The notes beneath the pieces are model-generated. The model ran no database searches. It worked only from the letters and a program-made list of their open reading frames with translations, and was not told the DNA's origin. A stretch of 64,000 bases of DNA from NCBI GenBank assembly GCA_002454505.1, contig DKJA01000128.1, positions 96,859 to 160,858 on the forward strand, in the 5' to 3' direction. Source of the DNA: Oxalobacteraceae bacterium UBA6704. Lineage in GTDB: Bacteria > Pseudomonadota > Gammaproteobacteria > Burkholderiales > Burkholderiaceae_D. Made by a program: the position numbers and the translations under genes. Below, one piece after another: positions 33,620-41,966 of the stretch. The stretch's first letter is position 1; each line of letters opens with the position of its first letter.

Positions 33620-35134
33620 ATGCAACTCATCTTAACTGCGGGCTTTATCCTGCTGATCGTCTTGTGGGGCGTGATCGCGCCCGCTTCGATGTCCGCGCAG
33701 TTCGACACACTGCTTTCCGCCATCACCCGCAACTTCGGATTTTTCTATCTGTGGCTCGTCCTGGGCCTGGTGTTACTGGCCGCCTTCCTTGCCTTCAGCC
33801 GCTACGGCAACCTGAAACTGGGCGGTGAAGACGACACCCCCGAGTTCTCCACCGCCAGCTGGTTCGCCATGCTGTTCGCCGCCGGCATGGGCATCGGCCT
33901 GGTGTTCTGGGGCGTTGCCGAACCGCTGTCGCACTACGCCATCGCGCCGCCCGGCATCAACCCGGGCACGCCGGAAGCGGCCAATGCCGCCATGCGCTAC
34001 GCGCTGTTCCACTGGGGCGTGCACCCGTGGGCCGTGTACAGCATCGTCGCGCTGGCCATCGCGTTTTTCCAGTACCGCCGCGAAGGCCGTTCGCTGATCA
34101 GCACCGTTACCGACGCGCTGCCGTGGACGTGGCCGCGCAGGCTCGGCGGCCTGTTCAACGGCCTGGCGGTGATCGCCACCGCGTTCGGCGTGGCCGCCTC
34201 GCTGGGCATGGGCGCGCTGCAGATCAACAGCGGCCTGGATGCCGTGTTCGGCATCGCCGTGACGCCCACCGCGCAGGTGCTGATCATCGTCGTCACCACG
34301 GCGATCTTCGTCACGTCGGCGGTGTCCGGCGTGGACCGGGGCATCCGCTACCTGTCCAACTTCAATATGGTGCTGGCCGGCCTGCTGGCGCTGGCCGTGT
34401 TCCTGCTGGGACCCACCATCGTCATCATCGACACGCTGACCAATACGCTGGGCAGCTACCTGAGCGACTTCGTGCGCATGAGCCTGCGCATGACGCCTTT
34501 CCGCGACGGCAACTGGGTGGGCGGCTGGACCATCTTCTACTGGGCCTGGTGGATTTCGTGGTCGCCATTCGTCGGCCTGTTCATTGCCCGCGTATCGAAG
34601 GGGCGGACGATCCGCGAATTCATCATCGGCACCGTGGTGGGCCCGTCGCTGGCCGCCTTCCTGTGGTTCTCGATCTTCGGCGGCACCGCGCTGTACCTGG
34701 AGATCTGGCAGCACGTGCCGCTGTCCGAAGCGGTCAAGGCCGATGTGTCGACGGCGCTGTTCCGCATGTTCGAAGCGATGCCGGGCGGTGCCATCATGTC
34801 CGCCGTGGCGACGCTGCTGGTGATGGTGTTCTTCGTCACGTCGGGCGACTCGGCCGTGCTGGTGCTGGGCATGATGAGCACCAACGGCAATCCCGAGCCG
34901 GCGAAGAAGATCAAGATCGTCTGGGGCGTGCTGGTGGCCGGCATCGCCCTCAGCCTGCTGCTGGCCGGCGGCCTGAAAGCCGTGCAGACGGCCACCATCG
35001 TGTTTGCGCTGCCGTTCACGGTGGTGATCGTGCTGATGGCGTGGTCGCTGTGGAAGGCCATCCGGCACGACTGGGACGAGGAGGAACAGCGCGAGAAGGC
35101 CATGCGCAAGAAGCTGCGGCAGATGGTGGGGTAG
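33620..35134 (+). CDS. BCCT family transporter (betaine/choline/carnitine type)
   Basis: A 504-residue inner-membrane protein with about 12 helices, which imports trimethylammonium compounds such as glycine betaine or choline, usually with sodium. The glycine-rich TM3 stretch FAAGMGIGLVFWGVAEPLSHY and the tryptophan-rich TM8 motif FYWAWWISWSPFVGLFIARVSKGRTIREF, which forms the substrate aromatic box, are intact. The charged C-terminal tail (DEEEQREKAMRKKLRQMVG) may sense osmotic strain, as known for BetP. Length is at the short end of the family. CAGGAG precedes the ATG. No betaine synthesis gene lies next to it. Confidence 0.93.
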   Translation: MQLILTAGFILLIVLWGVIAPASMSAQFDTLLSAITRNFGFFYLWLVLGLVLLAAFLAFSRYGNLKLGGEDDTPEFSTASWFAMLFAAGMGIGLVFWGVAEPLSHYAIAPPGINPGTPEAANAAMRYALFHWGVHPWAVYSIVALAIAFFQYRREGRSLISTVTDALPWTWPRRLGGLFNGLAVIATAFGVAASLGMGALQINSGLDAVFGIAVTPTAQVLIIVVTTAIFVTSAVSGVDRGIRYLSNFNMVLAGLLALAVFLLGPTIVIIDTLTNTLGSYLSDFVRMSLRMTPFRDGNWVGGWTIFYWAWWISWSPFVGLFIARVSKGRTIREFIIGTVVGPSLAAFLWFSIFGGTALYLEIWQHVPLSEAVKADVSTALFRMFEAMPGGAIMSAVATLLVMVFFVTSGDSAVLVLGMMSTNGNPEPAKKIKIVWGVLVAGIALSLLLAGGLKAVQTATIVFALPFTVVIVLMAWSLWKAIRHDWDEEEQREKAMRKKLRQMVG

Positions 35135-35146
35135 GGGACGGTCCCC
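35134..35146. repeat. Family 1 repeat, isolated half unit
   Basis: GGGGACGGTCCCC, a single 13-base palindrome of the family 1 type overlapping the BCCT stop codon; no second arm follows. Confidence 0.6.
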
Positions 35147-35156
35147 GGGAGTAAAG

Positions 35157-35162
35157 TATACT
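35157..35162 (+). promoter_or_regulatory. -10 element directly before tag (leaderless transcript likely)
   Basis: TATACT ends eight bases before the tag ATG at 35170, so transcription would begin at or beside the start codon. No ribosome site is present. Confidence 0.5.
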
Positions 35163-35169
35163 TGCGGCC

Positions 35170-35751
35170 ATGTCGAATCCCACCCGCTGCACCTGGGCCA
35201 ACCCGGCCAACCCTCGCTACCTCGCCTACCACGACGAAGAGTGGGGCGTACCCTGCCACGACGAACTGCGCCTGTTCGAGATGCTGAACCTGGAAGGCGC
35301 GCAGGCCGGCCTGTCGTGGGAGACCATCCTGAACAAGCGCGAAACCTACCGCGCCGCGTTCGATGGCTGGGATGCCGAAACAATCGCCGCCTACGGCCCC
35401 GACAAGGTGGCCGAACTGCTCGCCAACCCTGGCATCGTGCGCAACCGCCTGAAGGTGGCGGCCGCCATCACGAACGCGCAGGCTTACCTGCGCATGCGCG
35501 CGGCCGGCGAGACGCTCGACGCCTACCTGTGGGCCTGGGTGGACGGCAAGCCAATCTGCAATCACATCGCCTCGCCGGCCGACCGGATGGCGAAGACGGA
35601 ACTGTCCGCCCGCATCTCGAAAGACCTGGCCAAGCGGGGCTTCAAGTTCGTTGGCTCGACCATCATCTACGCCTACCTGCAGGGGATCGGCATCGTCAAC
35701 GACCACGATGCCGCGTGCTTCCGCCACAAGGAGTGCGCGCGCCTTGGCTGA
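35170..35751 (+). CDS. tag: DNA-3-methyladenine glycosylase I
   Basis: A 193-residue base-excision repair enzyme that removes 3-methyladenine from DNA. It begins with the Tag hallmark RCTWANPANPRYLAYHDEEWGVP, including the first zinc ligand cysteine, has the FEMLNLEGAQAGLSWETILNKRE core with the glutamate and tryptophan of the base pocket, and ends with the zinc ligands in HDAACFRHKEC. Length matches E. coli Tag. The end overlaps the start of mnmC by eight bases, so the two genes are coupled. Confidence 0.96.
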   Translation: MSNPTRCTWANPANPRYLAYHDEEWGVPCHDELRLFEMLNLEGAQAGLSWETILNKRETYRAAFDGWDAETIAAYGPDKVAELLANPGIVRNRLKVAAAITNAQAYLRMRAAGETLDAYLWAWVDGKPICNHIASPADRMAKTELSARISKDLAKRGFKFVGSTIIYAYLQGIGIVNDHDAACFRHKECARLG

Positions 35752-37393
35752 CCGCGTCGTCCTCGACCTGGGCTTCGGCGGCGGCGACTATTTTGCCGCC
35801 GCGCGGGCGGCGGGCGGCCGGCTGCATTACATCGCCGTGCTGGCGGCCTTGCCTGAGGCGCCTGACGGCCTGCAGGACCAGTGGCCGACGAACGTGCCGG
35901 GGCTGCACCGCATCGAACTCGATGGCGGCCGCACCATCCTCGACATCGCGCTGGGCGATGTGGACGCCATGCTGCCGGAACTGGCGGCCCGCGTGGACGA
36001 GTTCCACGTGCCGGCACCGGTGGCGTCGCTGCGTGCGCTGTCCCGGCTTGCCGTGCCGGGGGCGCGGCTCTTCACGTGCGCGGGCGACGAAGCATGGCGC
36101 CGCAGCCTGCGCGCCGCCGGTTTTTCATGGGAAGTCGAAACCGCCACGCTGGAAGCGCGCTACACGAGCCGCAAGCCGCAGCCGCCGCGCCCCGCGCCGC
36201 CGGTACGCACCGCGGTGGTGATCGGTGCCGGCGTCGCCGGTGCCGCCGCCTGCGAACGACTGTGCGCGCACGGCTGGCAGGTCACGCTGGTCGAGCGGCA
36301 TGCGGAACCGGCACAGGAAGCATCCGGCAACCGGGCCGGCATCTTCATGCCGCTGCTGTCGCGCGACGACAATCTTCCCACGCGGTTGACGCGGGCCGCC
36401 TACCTGTACGCGCTGCGCCGCTGGCAGGCGCTGGGCGGCATGGCCGGCGACGGCAGCGCGCCGGTGCTGGGCCAGCAGTGCGGCGTGCTGCAGCTGGCGC
36501 GCGATGCCGAACATGCGGCGCTGCAGGAAGAAGTCGTCCGGCAGTGGAACTACCCGCCCGAATACGTGCGCTGGCTCACTGCGGACGAAGCGTCGGCGCG
36601 GCTCGGTTCGAACACGCCGCACGGCGCGTGGCTGTTCGGGCAGGGCGGCTGGGCCAATCCAGCCTCCGCCTGTCGCGCGATGCTCGATGCCTGCGGCGCC
36701 AGATTGCAGCGGATTTTCAGCACCGAGGCACTGGTCCTTCAGCGCGAAGGCGAGGAATGGCTCGTGCTTGGCGGCGGGCGGGAGCTGGCCCGGGCCGCGC
36801 ACGTGATCGTCGCCAACGGCGCCGGTGCGCTGCAGCTGCCGCAGACGGCGGCGCTGCCGCTGTACACGATGCGCGGCCAGGTCACCCATCTGGTCGAAGC
36901 GGATTCGGCCCGGCTGCCGCTGGTCGTCTGCCGCGAGGCTTACCTGACGCCGGTGGTGAACGGCATCGCCTGCGTGGGCGCCACCTACGACCGCGACGAC
37001 GACCGTGCCTTGCGGCCCGCAAGCCAGCAGGAGAACCTGCAGCGGGCCCGCGAAATACTGGGCGACGACCGCGTCCCGGCCGATCCGCCGCTGGCCGGCC
37101 GCGTGGGCTTCCGCTGCATGGCGCCGGACCGGCTGCCGCTGGTGGGCGCCTTGCCCGATGCGCAGGCGCCCGGCCGTCCCGAACGGCTGCGCGACATCGT
37201 CCGCTACCCGAACCTGCATGCGCTGCTGGGCTATGCGTCGCGGGGCCTGATCTGGGCGCCGCTGGCCGCCGAGCTGCTGGTCTGCCAGCTGGAAGACGCG
37301 CCGCTGCCGCTGGAAACCACGCTGGCCGCGGCGCTGGACCCGGCCCGCTTCGAGCTCAAGGCGCGCCGCAAGACTGTCGCAATGGTGCCATAG
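35744..37393 (+). CDS. mnmC: MnmC-type tRNA-modifying FAD oxidoreductase with a shortened methyltransferase domain
   Basis: A 549-residue protein from a TTG start that has AAGGAG ten bases upstream and overlaps tag. The C-terminal part (about residues 155-540) is the FAD-dependent oxidase that turns cmnm5s2U34 of tRNA into nm5s2U34, with VVIGAGVAGAAACERLCAHGW and the end YASRGLIWAPLAAELL. The N-terminal part (about 1-145) corresponds to the SAM methyltransferase that makes the final mnm5s2U, but full-length MnmC has about 240 residues there. Here the SAM-loop is LGFGGGDYF, and the usual DAWFLDGFAP-like catalytic block is replaced by VDEFHVPAPV. The methyl transfer step is probably lost or done by another enzyme. 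Confidence 0.85.
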   Translation: MADRVVLDLGFGGGDYFAAARAAGGRLHYIAVLAALPEAPDGLQDQWPTNVPGLHRIELDGGRTILDIALGDVDAMLPELAARVDEFHVPAPVASLRALSRLAVPGARLFTCAGDEAWRRSLRAAGFSWEVETATLEARYTSRKPQPPRPAPPVRTAVVIGAGVAGAAACERLCAHGWQVTLVERHAEPAQEASGNRAGIFMPLLSRDDNLPTRLTRAAYLYALRRWQALGGMAGDGSAPVLGQQCGVLQLARDAEHAALQEEVVRQWNYPPEYVRWLTADEASARLGSNTPHGAWLFGQGGWANPASACRAMLDACGARLQRIFSTEALVLQREGEEWLVLGGGRELARAAHVIVANGAGALQLPQTAALPLYTMRGQVTHLVEADSARLPLVVCREAYLTPVVNGIACVGATYDRDDDRALRPASQQENLQRAREILGDDRVPADPPLAGRVGFRCMAPDRLPLVGALPDAQAPGRPERLRDIVRYPNLHALLGYASRGLIWAPLAAELLVCQLEDAPLPLETTLAAALDPARFELKARRKTVAMVP

Positions 37394-37420
37394 CGGCCGC
37401 TGGCCGGCCGGGCGCCACGC

Positions 37421-37426
37421 TATAAT
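37421..37426 (+). promoter_or_regulatory. -10 element of the histidine kinase / RR-TPR operon
   Basis: TATAAT, a full consensus match, ending seven bases before an ATG at 37433. Transcription would start at about that ATG. Confidence 0.5.
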
Positions 37427-37465
37427 CCGGCCATGAATCAATGCCGCCGCGGCACGGAGTACAGG

Positions 37466-38215
37466 ATGGATGATCAACAGGGCTCGCCGGAGCTGTTCGT
37501 GTTTCTCGCATCGACAGTGCACGACATGAAGAATTCGATCAGCGTCCTGGGCGGCACGCTGGAGAATTTACTTAATCAAGCAAATGCGCAAGCAAATGCG
37601 CAAGCCAACGCGCAAGCCAACGTGCCGACTGCGCCGCTGACGCCGCAGGATGCGTCGTACCCGCAGCTGGCCCACATGCTGTACCAGACGCGCCGGCTGT
37701 CCGATAACCTGATGCAGCTGCTGGCGCTGTACAAGGAGGTGGGCAAGCCCACCTATCCGTTCGAGCCGAACACGGTGCCCGTCAGCGAGCTGGTACACCA
37801 GGTGGCCAGCCAGGCCCGCGTGCTGCTGGAATCGAAGCAGGTGGCGCTCGACATCGAATTCCCGCCCGACCTGCTGTGGACCCTGGACGAAGACCTCGTC
37901 ATCGGCGTGCTGGCGCATGCGATCAACAACGCGGTGCGCTACACGCGCGACCGCATCCGGCTGCAGGTGACGGAGCGCGACGGCATGCTGGAGCTGCGCG
38001 TGGAAGACAACGGCATGGGCTTCCCGCCGTCGATGCTGGAGGCCGGCAATGCCGTCGGCCGCGGCGTCAACTTCCTCACCAACAGCAGCGGCCTGGGGCT
38101 GTTCTTCGCCAGCGAAGTGGCGAAGATGCACAAGCGCCGCCAGCAGGCCGGCAGCATCCGCCTGGAGAACGGCGGCCCGCTGGGCGGCGGGGCCTTCGTA
38201 CTGACGCTGCCCTGA
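37466..38215 (+). CDS. Small soluble sensor histidine kinase
   Basis: A 249-residue kinase without a sensor or membrane domain. The phosphoacceptor is H19 (VHDMKNSISVLGG), followed by a dimerisation helix containing a QANA repeat (residues about 38-53), then the HATPase region: N box HAINNAVRYT, G1 VEDNGMGFPP and G2 SSGLGLFFASEVA. A GGAG site places the start at 37466; an in-frame ATG at 37433 just after a TATAAT box could be a leaderless start adding 11 residues. The RR-TPR gene starts four bases after the stop, so they form a two-component pair with the kinase probably taking its signal from a partner protein. Confidence 0.87.
   Translation: MDDQQGSPELFVFLASTVHDMKNSISVLGGTLENLLNQANAQANAQANAQANVPTAPLTPQDASYPQLAHMLYQTRRLSDNLMQLLALYKEVGKPTYPFEPNTVPVSELVHQVASQARVLLESKQVALDIEFPPDLLWTLDEDLVIGVLAHAINNAVRYTRDRIRLQVTERDGMLELRVEDNGMGFPPSMLEAGNAVGRGVNFLTNSSGLGLFFASEVAKMHKRRQQAGSIRLENGGPLGGGAFVLTLP
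37577..37624 (+). repeat. 12-base tandem repeat, four units, inside the histidine kinase
   Basis: Two exact CAAGCAAATGCG units (37577-37588, 37589-37600), then CAAGCCAACGCG and CAAGCCAACGTG (to 37624). The 12-base period keeps the frame and codes for repeating QANA in the helix next to the phosphoacceptor. Confidence 0.9.
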
Positions 38216-38219
38216 CGCC

Positions 38220-39932
38220 ATGACCAACACGTACATCACCGCCAGCGGCGCGCCGATCCCGGAGATCTCGGCGGTCGACTGGAGCGAGAAGCGCTACCTG
38301 ATCGTCGACGACTTCGTCGGCATCCGGCAGCTGCTGCGCGAGTCGCTGCGCAATATCGGCGCCAAGCACATCGACCAGGCCTCGTCCGGCGGCGAGGCGA
38401 TGACGCTGCTCACGCGCACCCACTACGACGTGGTGCTGTGCGACTTCAACCTGGGCGAGGGCAAGAACGGCCAGCAGGTGCTGGAAGAGGCGCGCGTGCG
38501 CCACCTGATGATACCCAGCAGCGTGTGGCTGATGGTGTCCGCCGAGAAGAGCGTGGAATCCGTGATGGGCGCCGCCGAGCACCAGCCGGACGCCTACATC
38601 ATCAAGCCGATCACGGAAGGCGTGCTGCTGACGCGCCTGAACCGCGTGTGGCACAAGAAGCAGATCTTCCACGAGATCGACGCCGCCTACATCGAGAAGG
38701 ACTACCTGCGCGCGGCCAAGCTGTGCGATGCGCAGATCGCCGAGCACAAGGTGCATGAGATCGACCTGATGCGGATGAAGGCATCGCTGCTGCTGAAGGC
38801 GGGCGAACCGGAGAAGGCGCGCGTCGTCTACGAACGGCTGCTGGAGGAGCGCGAATACAACTGGGCCCGCACCGGCCTGGGCAAGATCCGGCTGGCCAAC
38901 GGCGACCATGAAGCGGCGCGCCAGATGTTCCAGACGGTGATCGCCGAGAACCGTTTCTATATCGATGCATACGACCAGCTGGCCCAGTCGCTGGCGCTGA
39001 TGGGCCGCCACGAGGACGCCTGCGACGTGCTCGAGAAGGCGGCCAAGCTGTCGCCGAACTCCGTGCCGCGCCAGCGCAACCTGGGCAATTCGGCGCTCCG
39101 GATCGGCAATATCCCGCTGGCCGAACACGCGTTCCGCAAATGCCTGGCGATCGGCGAGTACTCGATCCGCAAGACGGTCGACGCGTATTTCGGCATGGCC
39201 CGCGTGTGCGGCATGAAGGGCGACACGAAGGAGGCGCTGCGGCTGCTGGCCACGGCGCAGCGCGACTTCCCCGGCGACCTGGTGCAGCTGCGCAGCAAGA
39301 TCACCGAAGGCATGGTGTACCACGAGAGCGGCGACTACCGCCGCGCGCGCAAGTCCGGCGACCAGCTCGAGGCCTTGCTGGCCAACGACAGGAAGCGCCC
39401 GCAGACGGCCACCTGCATCGAGATGGCCACGCTGCTGTTCGCGGTGGGCGTCAAGGACGCGCCGGTGGAACTGCTGTGCCACGTGATCCGCAACAACCAT
39501 GACAACCCGGTGCTGCTGGACGAAGTGCAGCGCATCTTCGACCGCGCCCGCATGAGCGAGGAGGGCGTGGACTTCATTGCCGCCGCCCGCAAGGAGGCGT
39601 CGGAGATGATGAACAAGGGCGTGCTGCTGTGGAAGACGGGCCGCTTCGGCGACGCCATCGCGTGGATGCGCGAAGCGCGCGAGCGCCTGCCGGACAATAT
39701 GCGCATCCTGTTCAACTCCGCGCAGATGATGATCAGCCACATGCAGCAGTCGGGCTACGACGAGGCGCTGATGCTGGAGGCGAACACGGTGCTGATGCAT
39801 GTCGACGGGCTGGCGCCGGGCCAGCAGCGCTTCGCCCAGCTGGTCGAGCAGCTGCAGGCGCTGATGCCCGGCCGCACCGCGACGGCCGAGGAGCTGGATG
39901 CGGAGATGGTGGCGGCGGTGGAGCAGCCGTAA
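38220..39932 (+). CDS. Response regulator with TPR output region
   Basis: A 570-residue cytoplasmic protein. The receiver domain (about residues 22-145) has the acidic pair D30-D31, phosphoacceptor D75 (VVLCDFNLGEGKNG) and lysine in YIIKPITEG. The rest (about 155-560) is a run of TPR motifs, for example AKLCDAQIAEHKVHEIDLMRMKASLLLKAGEPEKARVVYERLL broken at the 34-residue period. With no DNA-binding or enzyme domain, its output should be protein binding. It follows the histidine kinase by four bases and is surely co-transcribed. Similar RR-TPR proteins in Pseudomonas and relatives act with c-di-GMP or motility pathways, but the target here is not known. Confidence 0.9.
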   Translation: MTNTYITASGAPIPEISAVDWSEKRYLIVDDFVGIRQLLRESLRNIGAKHIDQASSGGEAMTLLTRTHYDVVLCDFNLGEGKNGQQVLEEARVRHLMIPSSVWLMVSAEKSVESVMGAAEHQPDAYIIKPITEGVLLTRLNRVWHKKQIFHEIDAAYIEKDYLRAAKLCDAQIAEHKVHEIDLMRMKASLLLKAGEPEKARVVYERLLEEREYNWARTGLGKIRLANGDHEAARQMFQTVIAENRFYIDAYDQLAQSLALMGRHEDACDVLEKAAKLSPNSVPRQRNLGNSALRIGNIPLAEHAFRKCLAIGEYSIRKTVDAYFGMARVCGMKGDTKEALRLLATAQRDFPGDLVQLRSKITEGMVYHESGDYRRARKSGDQLEALLANDRKRPQTATCIEMATLLFAVGVKDAPVELLCHVIRNNHDNPVLLDEVQRIFDRARMSEEGVDFIAAARKEASEMMNKGVLLWKTGRFGDAIAWMREARERLPDNMRILFNSAQMMISHMQQSGYDEALMLEANTVLMHVDGLAPGQQRFAQLVEQLQALMPGRTATAEELDAEMVAAVEQP

Positions 39933-39937
39933 GACGC

Positions 39938-40047
39938 GGGGACTGTCCCCGGGTTTATGGGGACAGTCCCCTCGGTTGTTTTTGATTTTTTGGTTGACGT
40001 CAAAAGCAGAAGAGGGGACAGTCCCCGAGAAGCCGGGGACAGTCCCC
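39938..40047. repeat. Family 1 palindromic repeat, copy D
   Basis: Four GGGGAC(T/A)GTCCCC palindromes at 39938-39950, 39959-39971, 40014-40026 and 40035-40047, two on each side of a spacer starting TCGGTTGTTTTTGA. It fills the gap between the RR-TPR gene and the convergent PhaM gene. Confidence 0.88.
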
Positions 40048-40062
40048 GGCAATACAGTCCCC

Positions 40063-40713
40063 TTACTCTTTCGGCTTCGGTGTCCGCTTCGCCGCCGGCT
40101 TGCGCGCCGCGCCATTCACGGGCGGCTCTTCCTTGTCCACATCGGCCGTCGGCTCCGGCGGCTTCGCTTCCGCCATCGCATTGCTGACGGCCTGCGTGAA
40201 CTGTTCCTGCAGCATGGCCCACCAGGCGGCCGGATTGGCCATCTGCGCGGCGGCGGCGCTGGCCGCATCCGGCGCAGCCGGCTTGTCGGCGGGCTTTTCC
40301 GGCGCCGGCGAAGGTGCTGTCGCAGGTGCCGGCTTCGGCGCGCTCTTTGCCGGATCGAGATGCTGGAAGAACGCGGCCGCATACGGGTTCGCGTCGAACA
40401 GCGACTTGTCCTGCCGGCCCTGCGCCTGCTGCTGCATCGTCTCGGCCAGCGTCTGGGCCATCGATTTCAGCGTGGCGATCGTGTTGCGCTGCACCTCCAG
40501 CCCCTGGATACTGCTGCGCAGCATGGCCATGTTCAGGTTCAGCCACGACTCGACGGCCTTCAGGTCGTTGATCTTCTTGTCCAGTTCATCGACGGACAGC
40601 GTGGGCGACGCGAGGCCGGGAACGCCCATGCTGCCCCACAGGTTCTTGACGAAATCCAGCGTATCCGTCATCACGGCTGCGCCGGGTATGTGGGGCATTT
40701 GCGGTGTGCTCAT
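40063..40713 (-). CDS. phaM: PhaM family polyhydroxyalkanoate granule regulatory protein
   Basis: A 216-residue protein with the PhaM N-terminal region LDFVKNLWGSMGVPG (about residues 19-33) and a helical, coiled-coil core (about 40-100, DELDKKINDLKAVESWLNLNMAML). A Pro/Ala-rich linker follows, then a second short helix block (AAWWAMLQEQFTQAV) and a lysine-rich tail with KPAAKRTPKPKE. In Ralstonia PhaM activates PHB synthase and ties granules to the nucleoid through its basic tail. GGAGA precedes the ATG. It shows that the host stores polyhydroxyalkanoate although no pha synthesis genes lie in this window. Confidence 0.9.
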   Translation of the reverse strand: MSTPQMPHIPGAAVMTDTLDFVKNLWGSMGVPGLASPTLSVDELDKKINDLKAVESWLNLNMAMLRSSIQGLEVQRNTIATLKSMAQTLAETMQQQAQGRQDKSLFDANPYAAAFFQHLDPAKSAPKPAPATAPSPAPEKPADKPAAPDAASAAAAQMANPAAWWAMLQEQFTQAVSNAMAEAKPPEPTADVDKEEPPVNGAARKPAAKRTPKPKE

Positions 40714-40839
40714 GGCATGTCTCCGTAGGCGGTTGGCGGGGGCCTTCGCCGCCTAGCGTAGCAGATTGTGGGGCCGCCCTTCAAGCCGGCGTCGTCCGCG
40801 CCGCAGCGCGCCGGCGGCGGAACCGTTAAACTGGCGGCC

Positions 40840-41958
40840 ATGACGATCGTTTCCCTTCTTTCCCGGCAGCGCCGCGTGCTCGTGCTGTGCGCGGCCACCG
40901 TGGCGCTGCATTACGTGACGATCGACTGGCTGGCCGACCGCATCGGCCGCGACGGCACGCGGGAAATGCCGGTGCCGGCGAACGTCAGCGTGCAGCTGCG
41001 GCCGGCGTTGCCGCCCCGCGCGCCCGTGCAGCCGCCGCCTGCGGAACCGGCACCTGCACCGCAACCGGCGCCGAAGCCGAAGCGCGCGAGTCCGCCGCCG
41101 GTGCCGGCGTCCGCAACGGCCATCGCGCCCGTCGCCATTCCCGAGCCCGATCCGGCCCCCGCGCCGGCCGCGCCGGCGGACGTGCTGGACGTGCCGCCGC
41201 CCGCTCCGGTGGCGCCGCCCGCCGAAGCCGGCGCCGCCGCGGCGCCCGTCCCGGTACAATCGGCGGCGCAGGCGGAAGCCGGCCGGCGCTACCGCGTCAA
41301 CGTGCCGCCGCCGGCCAGTTTCGAGCTGGACGTGCAGCGCACCGACAAGGACGGCACCAGGTGGTCGGGCGTGGCCAGCATGCGCTGGGAGACGGATGGC
41401 AGCCGGTACAAGGTGGGGCTGGACGTGGGCATCAAGATGCTGATCGCGCGCGTCGATCTGCTGAACCTGACCAGCGAAGGCACGATCGACGATGCCGGCA
41501 TCGCGCCCGTGAAGATGACGGAAAAGCGGCGCAGCCGGTCCATGACGGCCACCCACTTCGACCACGACGGGCGGCGCATCACGTTTTCGGCCAGCACCGG
41601 CAGCGCACCGCTGCTGACGGGCGCGCAGGACAAGGCGTCGGTGCCGTTCCAGCTGGCCGCGATCGGCCGCGCCGACGTGAACCAGTTCGGCAGCGATATC
41701 GACATCCAGGTGGGCGAGGACCGCGCCGCCACCGTCTACCGCTTCCAGCTGGTGGGCGAGGAGGAACTGGATACGCCGATGGGCCGCCTCGTCACGTGGC
41801 GCCTGGCCCGCCCGCCGCGGCCCGGCAGCTACAGCGCGCGGCTCGACATCTGGCTGGCACCGAGCCTGGACTGGTATCCGGTCCGGATCAGGAATACCGA
41901 AGGCAACGGGGCCGTGACGACGCAGACCGTCACGAAGATCCTGCGGCCGGCACAATAA
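40840..41958 (+). CDS. DUF3108 protein with TonB-like N-terminal architecture
   Basis: A 372-residue protein with an N-terminal membrane helix (about residues 10-32), a long proline/alanine-rich linker (about 48-140, many PAP and PKP units) and a DUF3108 beta-rich domain (about 150-372) with GTRWSGVASMRWETDGSRYKV cut to its core and ending IWLAPSLDWYPVRI. The anchor plus Pro-rich linker recalls TonB, but the C-terminal domain is not TonB-C. DUF3108 proteins are periplasmic and their role is unknown. The next gene, eight bases later, is a second DUF3108 protein, so this is a tandem pair. Start at 40840 chosen because it leads directly into the anchor. Confidence 0.85.
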   Translation: MTIVSLLSRQRRVLVLCAATVALHYVTIDWLADRIGRDGTREMPVPANVSVQLRPALPPRAPVQPPPAEPAPAPQPAPKPKRASPPPVPASATAIAPVAIPEPDPAPAPAAPADVLDVPPPAPVAPPAEAGAAAAPVPVQSAAQAEAGRRYRVNVPPPASFELDVQRTDKDGTRWSGVASMRWETDGSRYKVGLDVGIKMLIARVDLLNLTSEGTIDDAGIAPVKMTEKRRSRSMTATHFDHDGRRITFSASTGSAPLLTGAQDKASVPFQLAAIGRADVNQFGSDIDIQVGEDRAATVYRFQLVGEEELDTPMGRLVTWRLARPPRPGSYSARLDIWLAPSLDWYPVRIRNTEGNGAVTTQTVTKILRPAQ

Positions 41959-41966
41959 GGAACGAG

